From Bacteroidota bacterium (GTDB lineage: Bacteria > Bacteroidota > Bacteroidia > Chitinophagales > Chitinophagaceae), in the NCBI GenBank assembly GCA_028877045.1, contig JAGWPQ010000134.1:1-5534 (forward strand): a stretch of DNA of 5,534 nt. The letters are read 5' to 3'. A model generated the notes under the pieces. It made no database searches, was not told the DNA's origin, and worked only from the letters and a program-made list of their open reading frames with translations. The translations under genes and the position numbers were made by a program. Positions 1 to 5,534 of the stretch are shown one piece after another. The first letter of the stretch is position 1; every line of letters begins with the position of its first letter.

Positions 1-5
1 AAAAA

Positions 6-1268
6 TTACAAACAAACAATCTGCTCACGACCCGGACCATTCGAAACAAATTTTACCGGAGCACCAATATACGCGTTAATGAAATCAATATAAGTTGACA
101 TTTGCGCAGGCAGATTTGCTGCATCTTTAATTTTTGTTGTATCGATATTCCAACCTTTGAAAGTTTTATGTATTGGTTCTATTTTCGATCTGTTCATCTG
201 GAAAGGAACTTCTTCTTTTTCTTTTCCATCAATTTTATATGAAGTACAAACATTTAAATCCTCAAAAGCATCCAAAACATCAGCTTTGGTCATCACAACT
301 TTTGTTACACCATTGATCATGCAGGCATAACGCAATGCAACTAAATCGATCCAGCCGCAACGGCGTGGGCGACCTGTGGTTGCGCCAAATTCGTTTCCAA
401 CTTTTCTTAATTGTTCGCCGGTTGCATCTTCCAATTCGGTAGGGAATGGCCCGCCACCAACTCTGGTGCAATAAGCTTTTGTTACACCCAACACTTCATT
501 GATCTGTTTTGGCGAAACACCTAAACCTGTGCAAACACCTGCTGATATTGTATTTGAAGAAGTAACAAAAGGGAAAGTCCCGAAATCAATATCCAACATA
601 CTTCCCTGCGCACCTTCGGCTAAAACTTTTTTCCCTTCTGAGATTTTATTGTTGATGAAGTATTCACCATTCACAATATTTAATGTGCGGAGAAACTCCA
701 ATGCTTCAAAAAATTCTTCTTCCCAAGCAGTAATATCTTCATTGAAATTAAAATTGTCTAATAATTTTTGATGTTTTAAACGAAGCTTGATGTATTGCGA
801 AATAAAACTTTTATCCAACAGATCGCCCACACGAATGGCGTTGCGGCCGGTTTTATCCATGTAAGCCGGACCAATTCCTTTTAAAGTAGAGCCGATCTTA
901 CTTTCACCCTTTTGCATTTCGCTTGCTTTATCTAAAGCACGGTGTGTAGGAACAATAATATTTGTGCGCTCGGAGATGAATAAATTTTTCTTTACATCAA
1001 TGCCCATTGCAGCAACTTTATCGCATTCTTTTTTTAATGTTACCGGATCAAGTACAACACCATTACCAATAATATTAACTGTGTTTTGATGAAAGATGCC
1101 CGAAGGTATTTGATGCAATACCATTTTTTCTCCATTAACATACAAGGTATGCCCTGCATTTGGTCCGCCCTGAAAACGCGCAACCACATCGTATTTGGGA
1201 GCAAAGTAATCTACGATTTTTCCTTTGCCTTCATCTCCCCATTGTAAACCTAATATTACGTCAACCAT
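6..1268 (-). CDS. purA: Adenylosuccinate synthetase (complete)
   Basis: This cytoplasmic enzyme joins IMP and aspartate using GTP to give adenylosuccinate, the first committed step from IMP to AMP. The 420-residue product is close to the usual length of about 430. The N-terminal GTP-binding loop WGDEGKGK lies at residues 10-17. Asp12 and His40 (in GGPNAGHT, 34-41) match the catalytic Asp13/His41 pair of the E. coli enzyme. The IMP-site segment KIGSTLKGIGPAY is at about 124-136, EGAQGSMLDIDFGT at 218-231, TTGRPRRCGW at 297-306, the guanine-recognition TKAD at 327-330, and the conserved C-terminal SNGPGR at 409-414. The ATG at 1268 begins directly with the family's usual first strand, so the start is secure; the TAA is at 6-8. 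The gene lies 77 bases downstream of rel on the same strand. No domain is missing and no frameshift is seen. Function is assigned from strong family motifs. Confidence 0.98.
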   Translation of the reverse strand: MVDVILGLQWGDEGKGKIVDYFAPKYDVVARFQGGPNAGHTLYVNGEKMVLHQIPSGIFHQNTVNIIGNGVVLDPVTLKKECDKVAAMGIDVKKNLFISERTNIIVPTHRALDKASEMQKGESKIGSTLKGIGPAYMDKTGRNAIRVGDLLDKSFISQYIKLRLKHQKLLDNFNFNEDITAWEEEFFEALEFLRTLNIVNGEYFINNKISEGKKVLAEGAQGSMLDIDFGTFPFVTSSNTISAGVCTGLGVSPKQINEVLGVTKAYCTRVGGGPFPTELEDATGEQLRKVGNEFGATTGRPRRCGWIDLVALRYACMINGVTKVVMTKADVLDAFEDLNVCTSYKIDGKEKEEVPFQMNRSKIEPIHKTFKGWNIDTTKIKDAANLPAQMSTYIDFINAYIGAPVKFVSNGPGREQIVCL

Positions 1269-1286
1269 AAATGATAATTAATGCAG

Positions 1287-1294
1287 CAAATGTA
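1287..1294 (-). promoter_or_regulatory. Possible purA -7 box (TAnnTTTG type)
   Basis: On the minus strand this reads TACATTTG, a full match to the Bacteroidetes -7 consensus TAnnTTTG. Its last base is 18 bases before the purA ATG, which would give a short leader of roughly 10-15 bases. No clear TTTG-type -33 element is seen; the nearest is a weak TTTTC-like stretch near 1311-1315. It may give purA a promoter separate from rel. The match is short and A/T-rich intergenic DNA produces such matches by chance. Confidence 0.4.
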
Positions 1295-1345
1295 AGTGAT
1301 GGATTGTTTGAAAATGACGATTATAAAAATTAGTGTGGAAATATT

Positions 1346-3607
1346 TTAATTGGTATCGTCCATATCAAACCTGTCAACTGTTTGAATGCCTTGTAAACCC
1401 TTTAATCTGTCAACTAATTCTTCTAATTCTTCTTTGTCATGCACAAAAATTTTAATAATTCCCTGAAATAAGCCTTCACCCGATTCGATGGTTAAACCTG
1501 CAATATTAATTTTCAGGTCACCGCTGATAACATTGGTTATTTTATTGATCACACCAACATCATCCAAACCAATGATCTTTAATCCGGTCAAGAAAGCGAT
1601 CTCATTATTTTTTGCCCATTTGGTTTTTACAACACGGTGACTGTAATTGGCCAGTAACTGCGGTGCATTGGGACAATTGGTTCTGTGAATGATCAATCCT
1701 TTACCGGTACTTACAAAACCAAACACATCATCACCCGGAATCGGGTTGCAGCATTTAGCCAAAGTGTATTGAATCTTATCGCTGCTTTCGCCAAAGATGA
1801 TCAATTCACTTTCTTTTTTGGTGTATTGTTTTTGATACGGATGTTCTGGAATCAATTCGGTTATGGCAGGCTTTGGTTTTGGTGCTTCTAACCGATCGCC
1901 CAAAACATGAAAATCTTTTAATTCTTTCAGATCGATGCCTTTCGTTGCAATTTTATACAGCAGATCTAATTGCGATGGCAGTTTATAAAAATGAACCAGC
2001 TCTTCAATATTACCGGAAGTGAATGCGGCGCCCATTCCTTCCAATTTTCGTTGCAAAATATATTTTGCATCATCGGCAACTTTGCGTTTTTCTTCACGCA
2101 GCGCATCTTTTATTTTACTTTTTGCTTTGGCAGTCACAACAATACTTAACCAGTCTTCCGATGGTTTTTGTTTGTTGCTCGTTATAATTTCTATCTGATC
2201 GCCGCTTCTTAATTTATGGCTGATAGGAACTAATTTATGATGCACTTTTGCGCCAATACATTTTGTGCCGATGGCCGAGTGGATTGAAAATGCAAAATCC
2301 AATGCGGTACTTCCCGTTGGCAACATTTTTACTTCGCCCTTTGGTGTGTACACATAAATTTCTTCGGCAAGAAACGATGTTTTAAAATCCTGTAAAAAAT
2401 CTACCGTATCAGAATCCTGTGTGGCAAGCACTTCGCGAATTTGCCCAAACCATTTATCAAATCGGTCTTCGGTATTTGTTTCTTCTTTGTATTTATAATG
2501 TGCAGCCAAACCTTTCTCGGCAATTTCATTCATACGTTTGGTACGTATCTGCACTTCCACCCATTTTCCCTGCGGGCCCATAACCGTTGTGTGCAAAGCT
2601 TCGTAGCCATTACTCTTTGGGTTGCTTAACCAATCACGTAAACGTTCGGGCGATGGTGTGTACTCATCTGTTATCATCGAATACACTTTCCAGCAATCTT
2701 CTTTTTCTCTTTCGGGAGGAGAATTTAAAATAACACGAATCGCAAACAAATCATATACTTCTTCGAACGAAACGGCTTTCTTTTTTATTTTATTCCAGAT
2801 GCTGTGAATACTTTTTGGACGACCATACATTTCGAAATCAAAATCTGCAGCAACTAATTTTTCTTTTATCGGTTTGATGAATTCGTTAATATATCTTGTT
2901 CTTTCTCTTTTTGTTTCCGACAATTTTTTTGCAATTTCTTTGTATGCTTCGGGTTCCATGTACTTCATTGCCAGATCTTCCAATTCTGTTTTAATGGAAT
3001 ACAGTCCCATGCGATGTGCCAATGGTGCATACACCCAAACCGTTTCGGATGCGATCTTTAATTGCTTTTCACGTTTCATGCTGTCGAGTGTACGCATGTT
3101 GTGCAAACGATCGGCGAGCTTGATTAATATCACTCTCGGATCATCGGTAAGCGTTAATAATATCTTCTTGAAATTTTCGGCCTGCTGCGAAATATTGGTA
3201 TCAATAACTGTTGAAATTTTTGTAAGCCCGTCAACGATCTTTGCGATCTCAGTTCCAAATTCTCTTTCAACATCATCCAACGTAATATCAGTGTCCTCAA
3301 CAGTATCGTGCAACAATGCGCAAATGGTACTTCGCACACCCAAACCAATTTCTTCCACACAGATCATGGCAACAGCTACAGGATGTAAAATATAAGGTTC
3401 GCCGCTTTTACGGCGTGTGGTTTTATGCGCTTCGGCAGCCATTTCAAAAGCATGACGCACCAATTCCTTATCGCCCCGTTTTAATTTGGGGCGAAGGCTT
3501 CTTAACAATGCACGGTATTGCCTGATAATTTCTTTCTTCTCCTGTTCTTCGTTCAAATTATACGGTGGCAACTGCGCATCTGAAACAGTTTCTTGCTCAG
3601 GTAACAT
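1346..3607 (-). CDS. rel: Bifunctional (p)ppGpp synthetase/hydrolase, long RelA/SpoT homologue
   Basis: This enzyme makes (p)ppGpp from ATP plus GDP/GTP and also degrades it; long members sense starvation on the ribosome. The 753 residues show all expected parts. The HD hydrolase spans about 50-200 with H75, the HD pair H100-D101 in HDTVED, and D166 in LADRLHN, so hydrolysis looks intact. The synthetase spans about 255-375 with GRPKSIHSI (262-270), D286 in YDLFAIR, Y335 in NGYEALHTT and E351 in VEVQIRT, so synthesis also looks intact. RLRD at 322-325 occupies the place of the RxKD motif of bifunctional enzymes, not the acidic ExDD of synthetase-only RelA. A TGS domain follows at about 416-475, a zinc-finger/CC segment with C619, C620, H641 and C645, and a C-terminal ACT domain at about 670-748. 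The ATG at 3607 gives a typical charged N-terminal extension; TAA is at 1346-1348. It is followed by purA on the same strand. Confidence 0.96.
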   Translation of the reverse strand: MLPEQETVSDAQLPPYNLNEEQEKKEIIRQYRALLRSLRPKLKRGDKELVRHAFEMAAEAHKTTRRKSGEPYILHPVAVAMICVEEIGLGVRSTICALLHDTVEDTDITLDDVEREFGTEIAKIVDGLTKISTVIDTNISQQAENFKKILLTLTDDPRVILIKLADRLHNMRTLDSMKREKQLKIASETVWVYAPLAHRMGLYSIKTELEDLAMKYMEPEAYKEIAKKLSETKRERTRYINEFIKPIKEKLVAADFDFEMYGRPKSIHSIWNKIKKKAVSFEEVYDLFAIRVILNSPPEREKEDCWKVYSMITDEYTPSPERLRDWLSNPKSNGYEALHTTVMGPQGKWVEVQIRTKRMNEIAEKGLAAHYKYKEETNTEDRFDKWFGQIREVLATQDSDTVDFLQDFKTSFLAEEIYVYTPKGEVKMLPTGSTALDFAFSIHSAIGTKCIGAKVHHKLVPISHKLRSGDQIEIITSNKQKPSEDWLSIVVTAKAKSKIKDALREEKRKVADDAKYILQRKLEGMGAAFTSGNIEELVHFYKLPSQLDLLYKIATKGIDLKELKDFHVLGDRLEAPKPKPAITELIPEHPYQKQYTKKESELIIFGESSDKIQYTLAKCCNPIPGDDVFGFVSTGKGLIIHRTNCPNAPQLLANYSHRVVKTKWAKNNEIAFLTGLKIIGLDDVGVINKITNVISGDLKINIAGLTIESGEGLFQGIIKIFVHDKEELEELVDRLKGLQGIQTVDRFDMDDTN

Positions 3608-3613
3608 AGTGTA

Positions 3614-3621
3614 CGAATATA
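3614..3621 (-). promoter_or_regulatory. Weak possible -7 box for rel
   Basis: The minus strand reads TATATTCG, matching TAnnTTTG except at the seventh base, and ends six bases before the rel ATG. If used, the transcript would have almost no leader. No TTTG element lies at the normal distance; the nearest, on the minus strand at 3651-3654, is 29 bases away, which is too far. This is a candidate only; the true rel promoter could also lie in or beyond the repeat at 3675-3753. Confidence 0.2.
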
Positions 3622-3674
3622 AGAAATGATTGGTTTTGTGGAAGGAATGACAAAATAAGCTTACAGCTTTAGTA

Positions 3675-3753
3675 ATTTTTTGTTACCAACTGTTGTATTT
3701 TATGGCATCGCCTGTTGCGTCGCACTCTTGTACGTTCTGTATTTCATGGCAGC
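3675..3753 (-). repeat. Copy 1 of a 78-79 bp intergenic repeat (inverted relative to copy 2)
   Basis: Read on the minus strand from 3753 to 3675, this 79-base segment aligns with 4276-4353 of the plus strand. Both begin GCTGCCATGAAA and both end ACAAAAAAT. About 60 of 79 columns are identical with one gap (counted by eye). The best-conserved core is GCAACAGRCGATGCCATRAA (minus strand, ending near 3699). Inside the copy the 14-mer TGCCATRAAATACA occurs twice in direct orientation 44 bases apart (3751-3738 and 3707-3694), so the element is itself partly duplicated. No long open frame is shared by the two copies, so it appears non-coding. It lies 67 bases upstream of the rel start. The family is not recognised. 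Confidence 0.75.
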
Positions 3754-3787
3754 GATAAAAATCGAGCAATTTTTTTATTTTTTTGGA

Positions 3788-4018
3788 TCAAAGTCCATAC
3801 TTGTTAAAGATTTCTTTTCTTGTCGGGCAAGTACACATGAACGAATTTCCAAAAGACTTTTTGTAACTGCAATAAGTATTGTCAAGACATTTAATAAAAT
3901 GGACTGCGTTACTTACACAATTTTCAACTTTGCAATAAACATGCGTATGGTTATTTAAACAATCAAAGTTCTTTTCACAATGCAATGTCTCTGCAATTAT
4001 TTTCTTGTTTATTTCCAT
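3788..4018 (-). CDS. Small cysteine-rich protein of unknown function
   Basis: This 76-residue ORF is not recognised by name. It has eight cysteines at residues 14, 20, 29, 34, 44, 50, 62 and 64 and histidines at 13, 24, 26 and 40. The C-terminal part reads CSYKKSFGNSFMCTCPTRKE (50-69). Regularly placed cysteines, a C-x-C-P end motif and no signal peptide or membrane segment suggest a small cytoplasmic zinc-binding or structurally cross-linked domain; this is inference. The ATG at 4018 is chosen because the cysteine-rich part follows directly and lysine codons lie just inside it. An in-frame TTG at 4054 would add 12 residues (88 aa). The stop is TGA at 3788-3790, followed by an A/T-only tract on its downstream side (3770-3784, T7-A-T7 on the plus strand) rather than a hairpin terminator. 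It is alone between two inverted repeats, in a more A/T-rich setting than rel or the ABC gene. A chance ORF is possible, but its composition argues against it. Confidence 0.55.
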   Translation of the reverse strand: MEINKKIIAETLHCEKNFDCLNNHTHVYCKVENCVSNAVHFIKCLDNTYCSYKKSFGNSFMCTCPTRKEIFNKYGL

Positions 4019-4089
4019 TTGAAATAAATATAAGATTTTAGATTCCAAGGACAATATTCTACTTGCCTTACTTAAACTTGTAGCTAACT

Positions 4090-4118
4090 CAAAAATATAC
4101 GCAATTCAGTTGTGGCAA
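4090..4118 (-). promoter_or_regulatory. Candidate promoter of the cysteine-rich ORF
   Basis: On the minus strand, TATTTTTG (4097-4090) is a full match to the Bacteroidetes -7 box TAnnTTTG. TTG (4118-4116) lies 18 bases upstream of it and could serve as the -33 element, close to the usual spacing of about 19. Transcription would begin near 4083, giving a leader of about 65 bases to the ATG at 4018 or about 29 to the TTG at 4054. Its placement and orientation support the small ORF being expressed, but the evidence is by pattern only. Confidence 0.4.
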
Positions 4119-4198
4119 TCCATATAAAGTTAGTATGCTTTGTGCAATAAATAAAAATTATACTTACACGTTATTTTACTACAATTGGTTCGTTTTAT

Positions 4199-4210
4199 AC
4201 CAAATTTGGT
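4199..4210. repeat. 12-bp perfect palindrome ACCAAATTTGGT
   Basis: ACCAAATTTGGT is its own reverse complement over 12 bases; the flanking bases (T and C) do not extend it. Such a site could bind a dimeric regulator. It is 189 bases upstream of the small ORF's ATG and 242 bases upstream of the ABC start, so it is not clearly placed at either candidate promoter. It may be chance. Confidence 0.3.
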
Positions 4211-4275
4211 CAGGCAAGACAGGGGGGATAATAGTTGCGGTAATACTGGCGCATGTCAAACTTCGGAGTTTTTTT

Positions 4276-4353
4276 GCTGCCATGAAAAAGGAACTTTGAA
4301 CCGAGCGTGGCAACAGACGATGCCATGAAATACAAAAGCCCGCTACAAAAAAT
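4276..4353 (+). repeat. Copy 2 of the 78-79 bp intergenic repeat
   Basis: This 78-base plus-strand segment is the inverted partner of 3675-3753. The 25 bases at 4310-4334 match the reverse complement of 3694-3718 at 23 positions. The 14-mer at 4321-4334 (TGCCATGAAATACA) is an exact reverse complement of 3738-3751. The first internal unit is decayed here (TGCCATGAAAAAGG at 4278-4291), lying 43 bases before the intact unit, which mirrors the 44-base spacing inside copy 1. Similarity fades after the ACAAAAAAT end at 4353. The copy ends 99 bases before the ABC transporter start. Confidence 0.75.
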
Positions 4354-4437
4354 ATTTAAACCACTTATTTAGATATTGCTGCACCCTATCCGTTAATAAT
4401 TTTCCTTCAACGGTAAATCGCGGCATAACAATCTTGT

Positions 4438-4445
4438 TACTTTTG
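4438..4445 (+). promoter_or_regulatory. Possible -7 box of the ABC transporter gene
   Basis: TACTTTTG fits TAnnTTTG in full and ends only seven bases before the ATG at 4453. By the usual Bacteroidetes geometry, transcription would begin at or within a few bases of the ATG, giving a leaderless or nearly leaderless message. No clear TTTG element is present about 19 bases upstream, which weakens the call. Confidence 0.4.
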
Positions 4446-4452
4446 TCTGGAC

Positions 4453-5534
4453 ATGAGCAACGGAACCAAGAAAAAAATTTTCAATACATCGATCTTAGCA
4501 AGGGTTTTTCATTTTGTAAAACCATACAATAAATATTTTTATTGCAGTTTGTTGCTGGGTATTTTAATGGCTGCATTCGCACCCGTTCGTCCTTATCTGA
4601 TCCAGTTAACGGTTGATAAAGCGTCGGGAAGAGATATTCCTGTTCCTGCCTGGTTAAAAACGGTTTTATTTAATACCGATATAAACAATGTAACGCAGTT
4701 CATCATTGCCATCACAGCTTTTCAGATCGTTTTTTTAATTGTTGAAACGATCATCCGGTTTGTATTTACTTTCATCACAGCATGGCTGGGGCAACATGTG
4801 GTAAGAGATCTGCGTGTGACTGTTTATCAAAAAATACTGAATCTCAATCTTACTCAATTCGATAAAACACCTATTGGCACATTAACCACAAGAACGATAA
4901 ATGATATTGAAAGCATCAACGATATTTTCAGTGATGGATTGATACCCATTCTTGCCGATCTGCTGACCATTATTTTTTTATTGGCTACGATGTTTAGTTT
5001 GGATTGGCGTTTGTCGTTAATGGCATTGATACCTTTTCCTGCACTCATCATCGCGACTTATTATTTTAAAGAAAGTGTAAATAAAAGTTTTATCAAAGTG
5101 CGTAATGCGGTGGCAAGTTTAAACGCATTTGTGCAGGAACATATTACCGGAATGCAGATAGTACAGGCATTTGCGGCCGAAGACAGGGAATTCGATAAGT
5201 TTAAAAAAATAAACCGCGAACACCGTAATGCAAACATCAAAGCCATTTTTGCGTACAGTGTTTTCTTCCCGATCGTTGAAATTGTTTTGGCAATAAGTAC
5301 CGCATTGATTGTATGGTATGTTGCTAATCTGGCCATCACCGATCCAAGCGATAAAATAAATTTTTCGGGAAAGATCGTTGCGTTCATCATGTACATGAAT
5401 TTAATTTTTCGTCCGCTGAGAGTTATCGCCGATAAATTTAATGTGCTGCAAATGGGAATGATCGCTGCCGAAAGAGTTTTTAAAGTCTTGGATAATCCTG
5501 ATGTAACAATTGAGACAGAAGTTGAAAGTCAGGA
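4453..5534 (+). CDS. Exporter-type ABC transporter, membrane domain (3' end cut by the window)
   Basis: The 360 visible residues form the transmembrane half of a fused permease-ATPase of the ABC exporter class (MsbA/BmrCD-like). After a basic N-terminus, membrane helices are placed at about 30-50, 81-110, 161-182, 184-204, 267-292 and 305-325. The segment QFDKTPIGTLTTRTINDIES (135-154) is the typical cytoplasmic loop after helix 2, and NAFVQEHITGMQIVQAFAAE (224-243) is the typical coupling region between helices 4 and 5. The region after PLRVIADKF (321-329) matches the linker leading to the ATPase domain. Walker A, signature and Walker B motifs are not in the window. The ATG at 4453 is chosen because an in-frame stop (TAA, 4426-4428) precedes it with no earlier ATG. 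It would act in the inner membrane as a dimer, exporting a lipid, drug or peptide; the substrate cannot be told. It is divergent from rel. Confidence 0.93.
   Translation, partial: MSNGTKKKIFNTSILARVFHFVKPYNKYFYCSLLLGILMAAFAPVRPYLIQLTVDKASGRDIPVPAWLKTVLFNTDINNVTQFIIAITAFQIVFLIVETIIRFVFTFITAWLGQHVVRDLRVTVYQKILNLNLTQFDKTPIGTLTTRTINDIESINDIFSDGLIPILADLLTIIFLLATMFSLDWRLSLMALIPFPALIIATYYFKESVNKSFIKVRNAVASLNAFVQEHITGMQIVQAFAAEDREFDKFKKINREHRNANIKAIFAYSVFFPIVEIVLAISTALIVWYVANLAITDPSDKINFSGKIVAFIMYMNLIFRPLRVIADKFNVLQMGMIAAERVFKVLDNPDVTIETEVESQ

Larger units (their letters stand above)
4019..4452. other. Non-coding stretch between the small ORF and the ABC transporter gene
   Basis: No convincing gene is seen in these 434 bases on either strand. 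The part from 4019 to 4200 is very A/T-rich and holds the candidate promoter of the small ORF. At 4199-4210 there is a perfect palindrome. The part from 4211 to 4275 is richer in G, with a run of six G at 4222-4227, and runs into repeat copy 2 (4276-4353). The last 99 bases hold an interrupted dyad, CCGTT (4390-4394) and AACGG (4409-4413), and the -7-like box of the ABC gene. No tRNA-like or rRNA-like sequence was recognised. Confidence 0.6.

Noticed and set aside
2874..3395. Plus-strand open frame of 173 codons
   Set aside because: It lies wholly antisense to the HD/synthetase part of rel, whose domains and catalytic residues are clear; it is a shadow frame.
3657..3669. Dyad AAGCT-TAC-AGCTT upstream of rel as an operator
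   Set aside because: Two five-base arms in A/T-rich DNA are expected by chance, and it is not placed at a convincing promoter.
3753..3784. CGAT-AAAA-ATCG hairpin followed by T-rich sequence, terminator-like
   Set aside because: A four-pair stem is too weak, the T-tract is not adjacent to it, and no plus-strand gene precedes it.
3680..3958. Plus-strand open frame of 92 codons across repeat copy 1 and the small ORF
   Set aside because: It needs a TTG start, runs antisense to the cysteine-rich ORF, crosses the non-coding repeat and a T7-A-T7 tract, and its product has no recognisable motif.
4258..4275. Hairpin AAACT-TCGG-AGTTT followed by a run of T, terminator-like
   Set aside because: The stem is only five A/T-rich pairs and no gene ends upstream of it on the plus strand.
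3675..4353. CRISPR array
   Set aside because: There are only two long units, in opposite orientation, about 520 bases apart, with no regular spacers.
5061..5396. Minus-strand open frame of 111 codons
   Set aside because: It lies antisense to the clear ABC transporter membrane domain, and its product has no recognisable features.

Overview
The window looks like ordinary chromosome of a Bacteroidetes bacterium, probably near Chitinophagaceae. The evidence is moderate-to-low GC, A/T-rich gene starts without obvious Shine-Dalgarno sequences, TAnnTTTG-type -7 promoter boxes just upstream of several starts, and protein sequences of a Bacteroidetes flavour. The family-level placement is inference.

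Layout, left to right. Positions 6-1268 (minus) hold a complete purA, adenylosuccinate synthetase. Positions 1346-3607 (minus) hold a complete long RelA/SpoT-type bifunctional (p)ppGpp synthetase/hydrolase with HD, synthetase, TGS, zinc-finger and ACT parts. Rel is upstream of purA on the same strand with 77 bases between them, so read-through is possible, although purA also has its own -7-like box. Positions 3608-4452 form an 845-base divergent intergenic region between rel and the next gene. Positions 4453-5534 (plus) hold the start of an exporter-type ABC transporter; the transmembrane part is present and the ATPase domain lies beyond the window edge.

The unusual part is the intergenic region. 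Two copies of an imperfect 78-79 bp repeat (about 60 of 79 aligned columns identical by eye) sit in opposite orientation at 3675-3753 (minus) and 4276-4353 (plus). They bracket about 520 bases that carry one short minus-strand ORF (4018-3788, 76 aa) with eight cysteines. The arrangement resembles a small cassette or a pair of dispersed intergenic repeats inserted between two housekeeping-type genes. Neither the repeat nor the small protein can be named from the sequence alone.

Functionally, rel and purA are linked through purine nucleotide metabolism: Rel makes and degrades (p)ppGpp from GTP/GDP, and PurA uses GTP to commit IMP to AMP synthesis and is a known target of ppGpp inhibition in E. 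coli. The ABC transporter is divergently oriented and shows no evident functional link to them.
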